DNA of 64,000 nucleotides from Bradyrhizobium sp. cir1 (GCF_014198245.1 NZ_JACIHE010000008.1:1-64000); one strand, 5' to 3'; shown: positions 15,498 to 25,459, counted from the first letter of the stretch. Translations and numbers: made by a program. The notes: generated by a model not told the origin, from the sequence alone.

Positions 15498-18400
15498 TCA
15501 CGCCACGTTCTGGTCGAGAATGTCCACGGCCTCGGCGAGGCTCACCGACACCAGCTGCGACACGCCGCGCTCGGCCATGGTGACGCCGAACAGGCGGTTC
15601 ATCCGCGCCATCGTGATCGGATTGTGCGTGATGATGATGAAGCGCGTGTCGGTCGAGCCGGTCATCTCGTGCAGCAGGTTGCAGTACCGCTCGACGTTGT
15701 GGTCGTCGAGCGGCGCGTCGACTTCGTCCAGCACGCAGATCGGCGAGGGGTTGGTGAGGAACACCGCGAAGATCAGCGCCATCGCGGTCAGCGCCTGCTC
15801 GCCGCCCGAGAGCAGCGACAGCGTCTGCGGCTTCTTGCCCGGCGGTTTTGCGATGATCTCGAGACCGGCTTCGAGCGGGTCGTCGCTCTCGATCAGATGC
15901 AGCGCGGCTTCACCGCCGCCGAACAGCTCGACGAACAGGCGCTTGAAGTGATTGTTGACGATCTCGAACGAGGTCAACAGCCGCTCGCGCGCTTCCTTGT
16001 TGAGGCTCTGGATGCCCTGGCGCAGCCGCTTGATGGCTTCGACGAGGTCGTCGCGCTCGGTGACGAGACCGGTGTGCTGGGTCTCGACCTCGCGCAGCTC
16101 TTCCTCGGCGCGCAAATTGACGGCGCCGAGGCGCTCGCGGTCGCGGCGCATCTTTTCGAGGTCTTCCTCGATGTCGTGCAGCGGCGGCAGCTCGGTGCCG
16201 GGCTCGATCTCGGCGAGGCCGGCGACGGCCTGCGGCTCGACCTCCAGCATGTCGCGGATCTCGCGCTCGATGTCCTCGAGCCGGCGCCGGGCGCCTTCCA
16301 TGCGCTCCTCGGCGCGGGCGGTGGCCTCGCGGGCGCTGGAGAGCGCCTCGAGGGTCAGCTTGGCGACGCGGTCGGTCTCCGCCATCGCACTTTCCGCCGT
16401 GGCGAGCGCGTCGGCGGCCATGCGGCGGTCGTTCTCGGCGTATTCGATCTCGGTGATCAGCGCGCTGCGCTTCTCGGCGAACACTTGCGGCGCGTTTTCG
16501 AGCTCGCTGCGCTCGATCGTGAGTTCGGCGATACGGGCCTGGATGGTGTCGATATGCGAGGCCGCGCTCTCCTTGCGGTTCTGCCACTCGGTGCGCTCGG
16601 CGAGGATCGCCTGCACGCGGCGGTCGGCAAGCTCGGCCTCGCGTGCCAGCGCCTGCGCTTCGGCGCGAACCTGGGCGGCCATGCGGCGGTGGGCCTCGAT
16701 GTCGCTGCGGACGGCGGCGAGACGGGTCTCGGTGTCCTCGCTGGACGGCAGCTCGGAGATGCCGGCGGCAGCGTATTCATGCGCAGCCTCGGCCTCGGCG
16801 CGGTCGGCGGCGAGGCGGCTGTGCGCTTCCGACAGCGTCGCCTTGCGGGCGGCATGGCGGCTGATCTCGCGCTCGGCGGTGGCATGACGCTCGCGCGCGG
16901 TGTTGAGCTCGCGCTGCGCGGCGCGCCAGGCTTCGCGGCTGGCGCCTTCAGTGCTGGCGGCCATCTGCAATTCGGACTCGGCATCCTCCAGCGCCTGGCG
17001 CTTGATCTGCGCGTCGATGCGGGCCTGCTCCAGCTCGTTCTCGATGTCGACGAGGCGGGCGCGCTCGGCAAGGCGGCGTGCGGCGCCGGTCGGGGCATGC
17101 GCCGCGGCGACGAAGCCGTCCCAGCGCCAGACGTCGCCCTCGGGCGAGACCAGCCGCTGGCCGGTCTTGAGCTGCGAGACCAGCTCGGCGCCGCGCTCGC
17201 GCGGCACGACGCCGATCTGCGCCAGGCGGCGGGCCAGCTCGGCCGGCGCCTGCACATGGTTCGAGAGCGGCACGGCGCCTTCGGGCAGCTCCGGATCGCC
17301 CTCGGTGTGTCCGACATTGGTCCAGCGCATCGGCGCCGACGGATCGATCGGCGCGTCGAGATCGTCGCCGAGGGCGGCGCCGATCGCCTTTTCAAAACCC
17401 TTGTCGACGGTGATGCCGTCGATGATCGGCGGCCACAGATTCTTGGTCTCGCCGTTGACGATCTTGGAGATCGTACGCGCTTCGGTCTCCAGACGCTGCA
17501 CGCGCTTGTCGGCCTCGACCAGCGGCGAGCGCGAGGATTCCAGCGTCTGGCGGGCGGCGACATGCGCGGCTTCGCTGGCCTGCGCCGCGGCTTCGGAAGC
17601 GGCCAGCGTCTGCTCCGTGGTCTCGACCAGAGCGGTCAGCTCGTCGAGATCGCCGAAGCCGCCGGTCGCCTCAGTGAGCTTCTGCTCTTCGGCGGTGACG
17701 TTCGAAATCTCCTGGTCGAGCCGGGCGAGCTTGTCGCGGTGGGTGCGGACATTGGCTTCGAGCTGGTTGCGCTTGGCGGTGAGGTCGGCGAGTGCAGTGG
17801 TGAGCTCGGCGAATTGCTGCTCGGTTTCGGTCAGCACCGCCTCGGCTTCGCCGACGCGCTCGTCGACGCCGGAGCGCTTCTCGACGCGCGACTTGATCTC
17901 TTCCTTCAGCTCGGCGTCTTCGGTGTCTAGTCGCTGCAGCGCGACGTCGGCGTCCATGGTTTGTTGCTGAGCACGGGAAATGTCGCCTTCGAACTGGGCG
18001 AGGCGGCGTTCGAGCTCGGCGACGCGCTCCTTGGCGCGCTCCTCCTCGCGGTCGAGCAGCTCGCGGGCATTGGTCAGGCGCTGCAGCCCGGCGGCTGCGC
18101 GCGCTTCGGCATCGCGCAGCGCCGGCATTTCGGCGGCGCGGATCGCCTGGATGCGGGCGGCTTCGGCCTGGTGCTGGGTGCGCTCGGCCATCTCGCGGAC
18201 GGCGAGGTCATGGGTCTGGCCGGACTCGTTGACGTCGGCATGGGCGCCGATCCAGCGCAGGTGGAACAGGGTGGCTTCGGCCTTGCGGACCTTGGCCGCT
18301 ACCTCGCGGTAGCGCACGGCCTGGCGGGCCTGCTTCTTCAGGCCCTCCATCTGGCCGGAGAGCTGGCCGATCACGTCCTCGACGCGGGTGAGGTTGGTTT

Positions 18401-18962
18401 CGGCCGCCTTCAGCCGCAGCTCGGCCTCGTGGCGGCGGGCGTGCAGGCCGGCGACGCCGGCGGCATCTTCCAGCACGCGGCGGCGCTGCTCGGGCTTGGC
18501 CTGAATGATCTCGCCGATCTTGCCCTGGTGGACGAGGGCGGGCGAGCGCGCGCCGGTGGCAGCATCGGCGAACAGGATCTGCACGTCGCGGGCGCGCACA
18601 TCGCGGCCGTTGATGCGATAGACCGAGCCGGCCTCGCGCTCGATGCGGCGAGAGATCTCCAGCAACTGGCTGTCGTTCATCGCCGCCGGCGCGGTGCGAT
18701 CGGCGTTGTCGATCGTCATCGTCACTTCGGCATGGTTGCGCGCGGGACGGTTGCCGGAGCCGGCGAAGATCACCGCGTCCATGTCGGCGGCGCGCAGCGA
18801 CTTGTACGACGTCTCGCCCATCGCCCAGCGCAGCGCTTCGACGAGATTCGACTTGCCGCAGCCGTTGGGTCCGACCACGCCGGTCAGGCCGGGCTCGATG
18901 ACGAAGTCCGTGGGCTCAACGAAGGACTTGAAGCCGTGAAGGCGCAGGCGGGTGATTTTCAT
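15498..18962 (-). CDS. smc: Chromosome segregation protein SMC
   Basis: 1154-residue condensin ATPase that compacts and aligns sister chromosomes with ScpA and ScpB. Walker A GPNGCGKSNLVEALRWAMGE at the N-terminus, ABC signature LSGGEQALTAMAL and Walker B ICVLDEVDAPLDDHN at the C-terminus, two very long Glu/Arg/Ala coiled coils and a hinge near the middle (GAALGDDLDAPID... to ...PLSNHVQAP). I start at MKITRLRLHGFKSF; a GTG two codons earlier is possible. A long open plus-strand frame opposite it is a shadow. Confidence 0.97.
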   Translation of the reverse strand: MKITRLRLHGFKSFVEPTDFVIEPGLTGVVGPNGCGKSNLVEALRWAMGETSYKSLRAADMDAVIFAGSGNRPARNHAEVTMTIDNADRTAPAAMNDSQLLEISRRIEREAGSVYRINGRDVRARDVQILFADAATGARSPALVHQGKIGEIIQAKPEQRRRVLEDAAGVAGLHARRHEAELRLKAAETNLTRVEDVIGQLSGQMEGLKKQARQAVRYREVAAKVRKAEATLFHLRWIGAHADVNESGQTHDLAVREMAERTQHQAEAARIQAIRAAEMPALRDAEARAAAGLQRLTNARELLDREEERAKERVAELERRLAQFEGDISRAQQQTMDADVALQRLDTEDAELKEEIKSRVEKRSGVDERVGEAEAVLTETEQQFAELTTALADLTAKRNQLEANVRTHRDKLARLDQEISNVTAEEQKLTEATGGFGDLDELTALVETTEQTLAASEAAAQASEAAHVAARQTLESSRSPLVEADKRVQRLETEARTISKIVNGETKNLWPPIIDGITVDKGFEKAIGAALGDDLDAPIDPSAPMRWTNVGHTEGDPELPEGAVPLSNHVQAPAELARRLAQIGVVPRERGAELVSQLKTGQRLVSPEGDVWRWDGFVAAAHAPTGAARRLAERARLVDIENELEQARIDAQIKRQALEDAESELQMAASTEGASREAWRAAQRELNTARERHATAEREISRHAARKATLSEAHSRLAADRAEAEAAHEYAAAGISELPSSEDTETRLAAVRSDIEAHRRMAAQVRAEAQALAREAELADRRVQAILAERTEWQNRKESAASHIDTIQARIAELTIERSELENAPQVFAEKRSALITEIEYAENDRRMAADALATAESAMAETDRVAKLTLEALSSAREATARAEERMEGARRRLEDIEREIRDMLEVEPQAVAGLAEIEPGTELPPLHDIEEDLEKMRRDRERLGAVNLRAEEELREVETQHTGLVTERDDLVEAIKRLRQGIQSLNKEARERLLTSFEIVNNHFKRLFVELFGGGEAALHLIESDDPLEAGLEIIAKPPGKKPQTLSLLSGGEQALTAMALIFAVFLTNPSPICVLDEVDAPLDDHNVERYCNLLHEMTGSTDTRFIIITHNPITMARMNRLFGVTMAERGVSQLVSVSLAEAVDILDQNVA

Positions 18963-19179
18963 AAGCACGCATCTCTGTTGGCAGGCGCGAATCCCCCTGC
19001 CGGGACAATACCATGGAAGGCAATGTCGCTATCCGGGCGAGTCGCGCGAGGCGCCTCATGCGGCTGGACAATGGCCGCGGCGCGCCGCGAGGGCAACCGG
19101 CGAAAGCCGCTTTTCCCAAGGGATTTATGCCGGGAAAGATACGGCTTTCGAGATGCGAATCAGGATCTTGACGAGCGAA

Positions 19180-19836
19180 TCAGCTCTTCAGCAGCGGATT
19201 GATCTTCTTGGCGAACTCCTCGAACGAAGCCTCGCCCTTGATCTTCTCGCCATTGATGAAGAAGGTCGGCGTCGAATCCACCTTCAGCACGTCGCTGGCA
19301 TATTTCTGGTCGGCGGCGATCTTGTCGAGCAGCGCCTGGTCCTTCAGGCAGGCTTCGACCTGCTGCTGGGTGAGGCCGGCCTGCTTGCCGATCCGCGTCA
19401 GCGTCTCGGTGGTGTTCTTCATCACCCAGTCGCTCTGCTGGCGGAACAGCATGTCGGTGACGGCGAAGTATTTCGGCGCGTCGCCATTGGCGATGCAGCG
19501 CGACAGCATCGAGCCGGCGGCGGCTTTGATGTCGAGCGGGAACTCGCGGAAGATATAACGCACCTTGCCGGTGTCGATGTATTCCGACTTGATCTTCGGG
19601 AACACCTGCTCGTTGAAGGCCGCGCAGTGCGGGCAGGTCATCGAGGCGAATTCGGTGATGGTGACGGCGGCGTCCTTCGGGCCGAGCGCCATGTCCGGCA
19701 GCGACACGGGCTTGGCGACATCGCCGGCGGCCTGGGCCATCGCCTCGGAGATGAACCGCAGCGGCGAGAGCCCGGCGACCGCAGCAAGCCCGGTCAGCGA
19801 CAGCATCGTGGTGAAGGCGCGGCGGGTGATGATCAA
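19180..19836 (-). CDS. DsbA-like thiol:disulfide oxidoreductase
   Basis: 218 residues. A twin-arginine-like signal (ITRRAFTTMLSLTGLAAVAGL) directs it to the periplasm. The active site is CPHC at residues 68-71 in a thioredoxin fold, with a long helical insert typical of DsbA/ScsC-like proteins that refold or oxidise exported proteins. Sits between dciA and smc on the same strand, with gaps of 124 and 217 bp, so probably separately expressed or loosely co-transcribed. Confidence 0.9.
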   Translation of the reverse strand: MIITRRAFTTMLSLTGLAAVAGLSPLRFISEAMAQAAGDVAKPVSLPDMALGPKDAAVTITEFASMTCPHCAAFNEQVFPKIKSEYIDTGKVRYIFREFPLDIKAAAGSMLSRCIANGDAPKYFAVTDMLFRQQSDWVMKNTTETLTRIGKQAGLTQQQVEACLKDQALLDKIAADQKYASDVLKVDSTPTFFINGEKIKGEASFEEFAKKINPLLKS

Positions 19837-19960
19837 GGTCGGCTCCCGGATTGGCGTGTCTCGCCCGGGTTCCGCCCGGGCGGCCTGTCGCTAGCTTGAA
19901 ACGTCGATTGAGGCAATGGCGGGCCGCAAGGACGGGTCCAGTTTGGTCGCGAAATAGGGC

Positions 19961-20458
19961 TCAATTTCGCTTGATGGCGGCCCCGAGCCGCGCCAGCGCC
20001 GTCTTCAATTGTTCATCTTCGATGTCGGTCAGGCTCTCCGCCACCTTGGCGACCACCTTGGGGTCCGGCGGGGCGGGCCGCTTCCGGGCCCGGGGCCGGG
20101 ACAGAGGGGCCTGGCGGAAGGCCAGCTTGCCGACCGCGCTCCAGCCGAAGAAGCGGTTGACCCGCTCCAGGATCACGTCGGCGGAATGCTGGATCTCCAG
20201 CGCCATCGGCCCCTCGACCCGCAGCACCAGCGTCGCCGGCTCCTGCGGCTGGCCCTCCACCGGCCGCGGCCACTGCATCTTCAGCGGCTCGGCATGGGCG
20301 GCGATCTCGGGCCCTGCAATCTGCGCCCATCGTGTCACCAGCTCGCGCGCCGCAAAGCCCTGCTTGGCGTAGGCCTCGGCAAAGACGTCGTTGAGCAGGA
20401 TCCCGAGCGGTTTTGCGCTGATGGGACCGGGCTTGAAGATGGGATCGGATTTGGACAT
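19961..20458 (-). CDS. DciA-like protein (DUF721)
   Basis: 165 residues. The N-terminal DUF721 domain (LGILLNDVFAEAYAKQGFAARELVTRWAQIAGPEIAAHAEPL) is the family of DciA, the widespread ancestral loader of the DnaB replicative helicase. The C-terminal part is proline/arginine-rich and then helical. Start taken at MSKSDPIFK; the longer frame adds residues from the divergent mutY promoter. The 110-bp gap to mutY must hold both promoters. Confidence 0.85.
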   Translation of the reverse strand: MSKSDPIFKPGPISAKPLGILLNDVFAEAYAKQGFAARELVTRWAQIAGPEIAAHAEPLKMQWPRPVEGQPQEPATLVLRVEGPMALEIQHSADVILERVNRFFGWSAVGKLAFRQAPLSRPRARKRPAPPDPKVVAKVAESLTDIEDEQLKTALARLGAAIKRN

Positions 20459-20567
20459 GGGGGCTTTATAGCACTGCGGACGGGCCACCACGAAGAAAGA
20501 CGTGGATGTCCGCGACCGGCGCGGGCATGACGTGGAGAGATCGTCTTGGGGCCGCTACAGTGAACGC

Positions 20568-21683
20568 ATGAGCCGCAGATCCGCCCTGAACGTGAAATCG
20601 GAACCAGTTCTACCGGAGACCTCATCGCGTCCGATGCTGCTCCTCCAGTGGTACGACCGCCACCGTCGCCGGCTGCCCTGGCGCGCCGCGCCCGGTGAGG
20701 CATCGGACCCCTACCGCGTCTGGCTCTCGGAGATCATGCTCCAGCAGACCACGGTGAAGGCGGTCGGCCCCTATTTCGAAAAATTCGTCGCGCGCTGGCC
20801 CGACGTCACGGCGCTCGGCCGGGCTTCGCTGGATGACGTGCTGCGGATGTGGGCGGGGCTCGGCTATTATTCGCGCGCACGCAATCTCTACGCCTGCGCG
20901 GTCGCGGTGACGCGCGAGCATGGCGGCGTCTTTCCCGATACGGAGGAGGGGCTGCGCGCGCTGCCGGGGATCGGGCCCTACACGGCGGCGGCGATCGCGG
21001 CGATCGCCTTCGACCACCGCACCATGCCGGTCGACGGCAATATCGAGCGCGTGGTGTCGCGGCTCTTTGCAGTTGAAGAAGAACTCCCGCAGGCAAAGCC
21101 TTTGATCCAGCAACTGGCGGCGACGCTGCTGGCGGACTCCCGCGCCGGCGATAGCGCGCAGGCCTTGATGGACCTCGGCGCCTCGATCTGCACGCCGAAG
21201 AAGCCGGCCTGCTCGCTGTGCCCGCTCAATGAGGACTGCACGGCGCGCGCGCAAGGCAGCCAGGAGACGTTCCCGCGCAAGGCGCTGAAGAAGAGCGGAG
21301 CGCTCAGGCACGGCGCCGCTTTCGTGGTCACGCGCGGCGGCGAATTGCTGGTTCGCTCGCGGCCCGAGAAGGGCCTGCTCGGCGGCATGACGGAAGTGCC
21401 GGGCTCGGACTGGCTCGCCGGCCAAGAGGACGGGGCGGCGAAGCAGCAGGCACCGGTATTGAAGGGGCTGTCGCGCTGGCAGCGCAAGGTGGGCGTCGTC
21501 ACCCACGTCTTCACGCATTTTCCGCTGCAGCTGGTGGTTTACACGGCAAAGGCCGAGGCCCGCACCCGCGCGCCCGCTGGCATGCGCTGGGTGCCGATCG
21601 CCACTCTTGCCGACGAAGCGCTGCCCAACGTCATGCGCAAGGTGATCGCGCACGCGCTGGATCTTTCGGGTCCATCCTCCTGA
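20568..21683 (+). CDS. mutY: A/G-specific adenine DNA glycosylase
   Basis: Removes adenine opposite 8-oxoguanine. 371 residues from MSRRSALNVK. Catalytic E56 in SEIMLQQT, helix-hairpin-helix LPGIGPYTAAAI (about 132-143), D156 in MPVDGNIERV, the [4Fe-4S] loop CTPKKPACSLCPLNEDC (C-X6-C-X2-C-X5-C), and a C-terminal NUDIX-like 8-oxoG recognition domain (GLLGGMTEVPGS). A longer upstream frame lacks homology-like features. Confidence 0.96.
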   Translation: MSRRSALNVKSEPVLPETSSRPMLLLQWYDRHRRRLPWRAAPGEASDPYRVWLSEIMLQQTTVKAVGPYFEKFVARWPDVTALGRASLDDVLRMWAGLGYYSRARNLYACAVAVTREHGGVFPDTEEGLRALPGIGPYTAAAIAAIAFDHRTMPVDGNIERVVSRLFAVEEELPQAKPLIQQLAATLLADSRAGDSAQALMDLGASICTPKKPACSLCPLNEDCTARAQGSQETFPRKALKKSGALRHGAAFVVTRGGELLVRSRPEKGLLGGMTEVPGSDWLAGQEDGAAKQQAPVLKGLSRWQRKVGVVTHVFTHFPLQLVVYTAKAEARTRAPAGMRWVPIATLADEALPNVMRKVIAHALDLSGPSS

Positions 21684-21735
21684 CAGCATGCTGGCAGCAG
21701 CGCTAAGCTATCAGGGCGCGACACGGAGGCTGCCA

Positions 21736-22155
21736 ATGGTCAAGACCGCGCTCGACGATTTTCCGAGGCCCCCCTGCGCCGAGCTGCTCGGCTCGCGCCT
21801 GCTCGATGCCCGCCCGGAGGAAGGCTGGATCAGGCTGGGCTTCGACGGCAAGCCGGAGTTCTGCAATCCGGCGGGCTTCATCCAGGGCGGCATGCTCTCG
21901 GCCATGCTCGACGACACCATGGGCCCGGCTGTGCTGGTGATGAGCGAGGGGCGGCTCTACACCACCACCATCAGCATGACGGTGAATTTTCTGGCGCCCG
22001 CAAAGCCCGGCCCGATCATCGGCGAGGCTAGGGTGACGCAACTCGGCAGGACGATCGCGTTCGTCGAAGCCAGGCTGATGGCGGAGGACGGGACGGTGCT
22101 CGCGACGGCAAGCGCCAGCGAGCGGCTGCTGGAGGCGGCGAGGGTGGTGAAGTAA
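21736..22155 (+). CDS. PaaI-type hotdog thioesterase
   Basis: 139 residues. The hotdog helix motif NPAGFIQGGMLSAMLDDTMGPAV carries the catalytic Asp; the following strand TTTISMTVNFLAPAKPG is typical of PaaI/YbgC-like acyl-CoA thioesterases. Substrate not readable. 52 bp after mutY on the same strand, start preceded by ACGGAGGCTGCCA. Confidence 0.88.
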   Translation: MVKTALDDFPRPPCAELLGSRLLDARPEEGWIRLGFDGKPEFCNPAGFIQGGMLSAMLDDTMGPAVLVMSEGRLYTTTISMTVNFLAPAKPGPIIGEARVTQLGRTIAFVEARLMAEDGTVLATASASERLLEAARVVK

Positions 22156-22177
22156 AGTAATTTGGCTGCGCATGCGG

Positions 22178-22339
22178 TACTCCTTCTCCCCTTGCGGGAG
22201 AAGGTGGCGCGAAGCGCCGGATGAGGGGTATCTCTCGATGGATTCTATTGCCGATTGGGCTCGGTGAGACAAACCCCTCACCCAAGCGAGTCTGCATCTA
22301 CTGGCGTCGCTGCCCTCTCCCGCAAGGGGAGAGGGCGCA
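22178..22339. repeat. Interspersed palindromic repeat, family D (full copy)
   Basis: CTCCTTCTCCCCTTGCGGGAGAAGG at the left end, CCCTCTCCCGCAAGGGGAGAGGG at the right, each a hairpin; between them GCCGGATGAGGGG and CCCCTCACCCAAGCGAG. Between convergent genes. Variants at 10604-10630, 35663-35780 and 48608-48762. Confidence 0.9.
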
Positions 22340-22364
22340 TCAATGCGCATCTCGCTTGGAAGCG

Positions 22365-23642
22365 TCACGCTCCCGCGCGCGCATCCTTGCTCACGATCGG
22401 CGGCTTCGCATTCAGCGCTTCGACCTGGAAGCCCGCGACGCGCTTGTAGTTCGCGGCGATGTCTTCCAGCTCCTGCTGTGACAGCACGTCGGTGACGACC
22501 GTGTAACCATCCGGCGCGCGCTCCTCGACGAGCTGCATCACCTGCTCCGGGCCGTTCTTGCGGTTGAGCAGAACGAGGTCGGTGGTCGCGGGCCGGCGCT
22601 CGGCTTCATAGGCGAGCAGCGCGGCTTGCGTCGGGCCGTGCGCCAGGATCTCGCGGGTAATGACGCGGGCATCGAGGATCGCCTGCGAGGCGCCGTTCGA
22701 GCCGATCGGGTACATCGGATGCGCGGCGTCGCCCATCAGCGTGACGCGGCCGAAGGTCCATTGCGAGACGGGATCGCGGTCGACCAGCGGGTATTCATAG
22801 GCGTGCGGGCAGTTCCTGATCAGGCCGGGCACGTCGAGCCAGTCGAATGTCCAGCCCTCGAACCAGGGCAGGAACTCTTCGAGCCGCGCGGTGCGGTTAT
22901 AGTCCTCGCGCCGCCACTGATAGGTCGGCGGCATATGGCGTTCGGCGACCCAGTTGATCAGGTGGTTGCCTGCCGCATCCGGCTGCTTCGAGATCGGATA
23001 GCAGACGAATTTCAGGATCTCGTGTCCGGCCATGATCATGGTGCGGCCGGTGAGGAAGGCTTTTGCCGGCGTGACACCGCGCCAGAGGATGCGGCCGTTC
23101 CAGATCGGCGGGCCTTCATTGGGATAGAGCTTTTCGCGCGCGGCGGAATGGATGCCGTCGGCGGCGATCAGGATTGCGCCTTCGTAAGTGCCGGCGGCCT
23201 TGCCGGTCGCCTTGTCGACGAAATCGGCGCGCACGCCGCCGGCCGTCTCGCTCCAGCCGGTCAGATGATGGCTGGTGAGGATGTTGTCGCGGCCGAGCCG
23301 CTCGACCGCGGTGTCGAGCAGCAGCTGCTGCAGCGTGCCGCGATGGATCGAGAATTGCGGCCATTTGTAGCCGGCTTCCAGCCCCCGCGGCTCGCTCCAG
23401 ATCGGCTTGCCGTGCTTGGAGAAATAGGCGAGCTCGCGCGTGCGCACGCCGCTGGCATCCAGCTTGTCCATCAGCCCGAGCTCGATCAGCTCGCGCACCG
23501 CATGCGGCAGCACGTTGATGCCGACGCCGAGCGGCTTCAGTTCCGCGACGCTCTCGAACACTTTCACGGGAACGCCGATTTGATGCAGGCTGAGCGCAAG
23601 CGTCAGCCCGCCGATGCCGCCGCCGGCGATGAGTACCGTCAT
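22365..23642 (-). CDS. FAD-dependent monooxygenase
   Basis: 425 residues of the flavin aromatic hydroxylase class (UbiH/PhzS-like). FAD-binding GGGIGGLTLALSLHQIG at residues 5-21, the second FAD motif GRVTLMGDAAHPMYPIGSNGASQAI, and the DG motif AILIAADGIHSAAR. The substrate is not evident; neighbours (thioesterase, GST) do not define a pathway. Start at 23642 gives the standard nucleotide-binding N-terminus. Confidence 0.9.
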   Translation of the reverse strand: MTVLIAGGGIGGLTLALSLHQIGVPVKVFESVAELKPLGVGINVLPHAVRELIELGLMDKLDASGVRTRELAYFSKHGKPIWSEPRGLEAGYKWPQFSIHRGTLQQLLLDTAVERLGRDNILTSHHLTGWSETAGGVRADFVDKATGKAAGTYEGAILIAADGIHSAAREKLYPNEGPPIWNGRILWRGVTPAKAFLTGRTMIMAGHEILKFVCYPISKQPDAAGNHLINWVAERHMPPTYQWRREDYNRTARLEEFLPWFEGWTFDWLDVPGLIRNCPHAYEYPLVDRDPVSQWTFGRVTLMGDAAHPMYPIGSNGASQAILDARVITREILAHGPTQAALLAYEAERRPATTDLVLLNRKNGPEQVMQLVEERAPDGYTVVTDVLSQQELEDIAANYKRVAGFQVEALNAKPPIVSKDARAGA

Positions 23643-23770
23643 GACAAACCCCCTCCGATTGAAGGCGTCTTGGCACAGCCGGGCGGCGGTGGGCAACTGC
23701 GAAGAGAAAGTCGTGCTATAGACCTTAGGGACGACAGTCGTTAATTTCCGGCTTTCCCATGAGGTCAGAC

Positions 23771-24391
23771 ATGCTCAAGCTCTACTACGCCACCGGCACC
23801 TGCGCGCTCGCCACCTACATGACCCTGGAGGAGGCCGGTGCCGACTACACGGCCGAACGGCTGAGCTTCAAGGACAACCAGCAGAACAGCCCGGACTATC
23901 TCGCCATCAACCCGAAGGGCCGGGTGCCTGCCCTGGTGACCGACCGCGGCGTCCTGACCGAGACGCCGGCGATGCTGGCCTATATCGCGCAGACCTTCCC
24001 CAAGGCGAAGCTCGCGCCGGTGGACGACCCCTTCGACTTCGCCCAGGTGCAGTCGTTCAACTCCTATCTCTGCTCGACCGTGCACATCAACCATGCCCAC
24101 AAGATGCGCGGCGCGCGCTGGGCGACGCAAGAGAGCTCGTTCGCCGACATGAAGGCGATGGTGCCCAAGACCATGGCCGCCTGCTTCAAGCTGATCGAGC
24201 AGAAGATGTTCAAAGGTCCCTGGGTGATGGGCGATCAGTTCACGATCTGCGATCCCTATCTCCACACGCTCTCGCTCTGGCTTGAAGGCGACAGCGTCGA
24301 CATCAACGCCACGCCCAGGATCGCCGATCATTTCAAGCGGATGTCGGACCGCCCCGCGATCCGCAAGGTGGTGGACGCGCAGAAGGCGTGA
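23771..24391 (+). CDS. Glutathione S-transferase family protein (1)
   Basis: 206 residues, thioredoxin-like N-domain (LYYATGTCALATYMTLEEAG, NPKGRVPALVTD) and helical C-domain (KGPWVMGDQFTICDPYL). The GTCALA segment places it near the beta-class bacterial GSTs with an N-terminal cysteine. Start at 23771 is preceded by GAGGTCAGAC. Divergent from the FAD monooxygenase. Confidence 0.92.
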   Translation: MLKLYYATGTCALATYMTLEEAGADYTAERLSFKDNQQNSPDYLAINPKGRVPALVTDRGVLTETPAMLAYIAQTFPKAKLAPVDDPFDFAQVQSFNSYLCSTVHINHAHKMRGARWATQESSFADMKAMVPKTMAACFKLIEQKMFKGPWVMGDQFTICDPYLHTLSLWLEGDSVDINATPRIADHFKRMSDRPAIRKVVDAQKA

Positions 24392-24396
24392 GGTCT

Positions 24397-24537
24397 CGTA
24401 GGGTGGGTTAGCCGTGCAGATGCGCGAAGCGTATCTGCACGGCGTAACCCACCTCTTTAATTTCCGCGGAGACAGAAGTGGTGGGTTACGCACTGCGCAC
24501 TGCGCTTCGCGCAGCCGCAGATCTAACCCACCCTACG
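24397..24537. repeat. Interspersed palindromic repeat, family A variant
   Basis: CGTAGGGTGGGTTAGCCGTG on the left, ATCTAACCCACCCTACG on the right; inner GTGCAGATGCGCGAAGCG pairs with CGCAGATC-type sequence. TTAGCC/TAACCC replaces the GCAAAG/CTTTGC of the main family A. Confidence 0.85.
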
Positions 24538-24541
24538 ATAG

Positions 24542-25459
24542 CTACGACGCCTTCCGCTTCTCCAATTCCCGTCCCGTCTCCAGCATCAGCCGGCGCAGCC
24601 AGATCGAGCCCGGGTCCATCTGGGCCCGGGTCGGATGGAACATGAACTGCTCATCGATGCCGGGGTCGAGCGGCGGCGTCACCGTGACGAGGCCGAGTTG
24701 CTTCGACAGTGCCGCGATCAGCCGGCGCGGCACGAAGGCGACGAGATCGGTGCGGGCGGCTACGTGCAGCGCTTCGAGATAGCCTGGCACGACCAGCGCG
24801 ATGTGCCGCTCGATACCCTTGGCGCGCAGCCAGGTGTCGATGAGATCCTCAGCATTGCCGCGGATGATGACGCCGACGTGGCGCGCGGCCAGGAACGCCT
24901 CGCGCCGCTTCAGCTTTGTAAGCTGCGGATGGCCGCGCCGCACCGCCAGCGCGTCGGTGTCGGTGTAGAGCAATTGGCGGTGAAAGCCCTTGAAGGCGTT
25001 GCCGATCGAGATCACGAGGTCGATGGTGCGGGCGAATTCGGCGTGGAAGATCGCCGGTCCCCGCCACGGCACCACGTCGATGCGGACGTTGGGCGCAAGG
25101 CGTGTGACCCTCTCCATCAAAGGCGGCATCAACAGCTCGACCGCGAGGTCCGGCATCATCAGACGGAATTGCCGCTCGCTGCGCGCGGCGTCGAAGTCAT
25201 CAGGCACGAACAGCCCGCGCACTTGATCGAGCGCCTGTGCCAGTGGCGCGCGTAGCGCCTGCGCCCGCGGCGTCAGCTCCATCCGTGCACCGGTCCGCAC
25301 CAGCAGCGGATCGCCGAAGATGTCGCGCAAGCGTTGCAGCGCGTGGCTCGTCGCCGGCTGTGACAGGCCGATCCTCATGGCCGCGCGGCTGACATTGGCT
25401 TCGCGCAGCAGCGCATCGAGTGCGGTCAATAGGTTGAGGTCGAGCGAATTCAAATTCAT
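24542..25459 (-). CDS. LysR-family transcriptional regulator
   Basis: 305 residues. N-terminal winged helix (LNLLTALDALLREANVSRAAMRIGLSQPATSHALQRLRDIFGDPLLVR) and a periplasmic-binding-like effector domain, of the NodD/PcpR-like subgroup by its LNSLDLNLL start. Divergent from the NTF2-like gene across a 91-bp gap that holds the dyad GAATAG-ATATC-ATATTC at 25465-25481, so that gene is its likely target. Confidence 0.92.
   Translation of the reverse strand: MNLNSLDLNLLTALDALLREANVSRAAMRIGLSQPATSHALQRLRDIFGDPLLVRTGARMELTPRAQALRAPLAQALDQVRGLFVPDDFDAARSERQFRLMMPDLAVELLMPPLMERVTRLAPNVRIDVVPWRGPAIFHAEFARTIDLVISIGNAFKGFHRQLLYTDTDALAVRRGHPQLTKLKRREAFLAARHVGVIIRGNAEDLIDTWLRAKGIERHIALVVPGYLEALHVAARTDLVAFVPRRLIAALSKQLGLVTVTPPLDPGIDEQFMFHPTRAQMDPGSIWLRRLMLETGRELEKRKAS

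Noticed and set aside
15294..17930. Long open plus-strand frame (878 codons) opposite smc
   Set aside because: It is the reverse-frame shadow of the SMC coding sequence, a common artefact in GC-rich DNA; its protein is repetitive Leu/Gly/Arg sequence with no motifs.
19949..19970. Hairpin GCGAAAT/ATTTCGC at the end of dciA as a terminator
   Set aside because: Seven-base AT-rich stem with no T run in the direction of transcription, overlapping the stop codon; too weak.
22626..23744. Plus-strand frame opposite the FAD monooxygenase
   Set aside because: Shadow of the gene at 22365-23642, which has clear FAD motifs.
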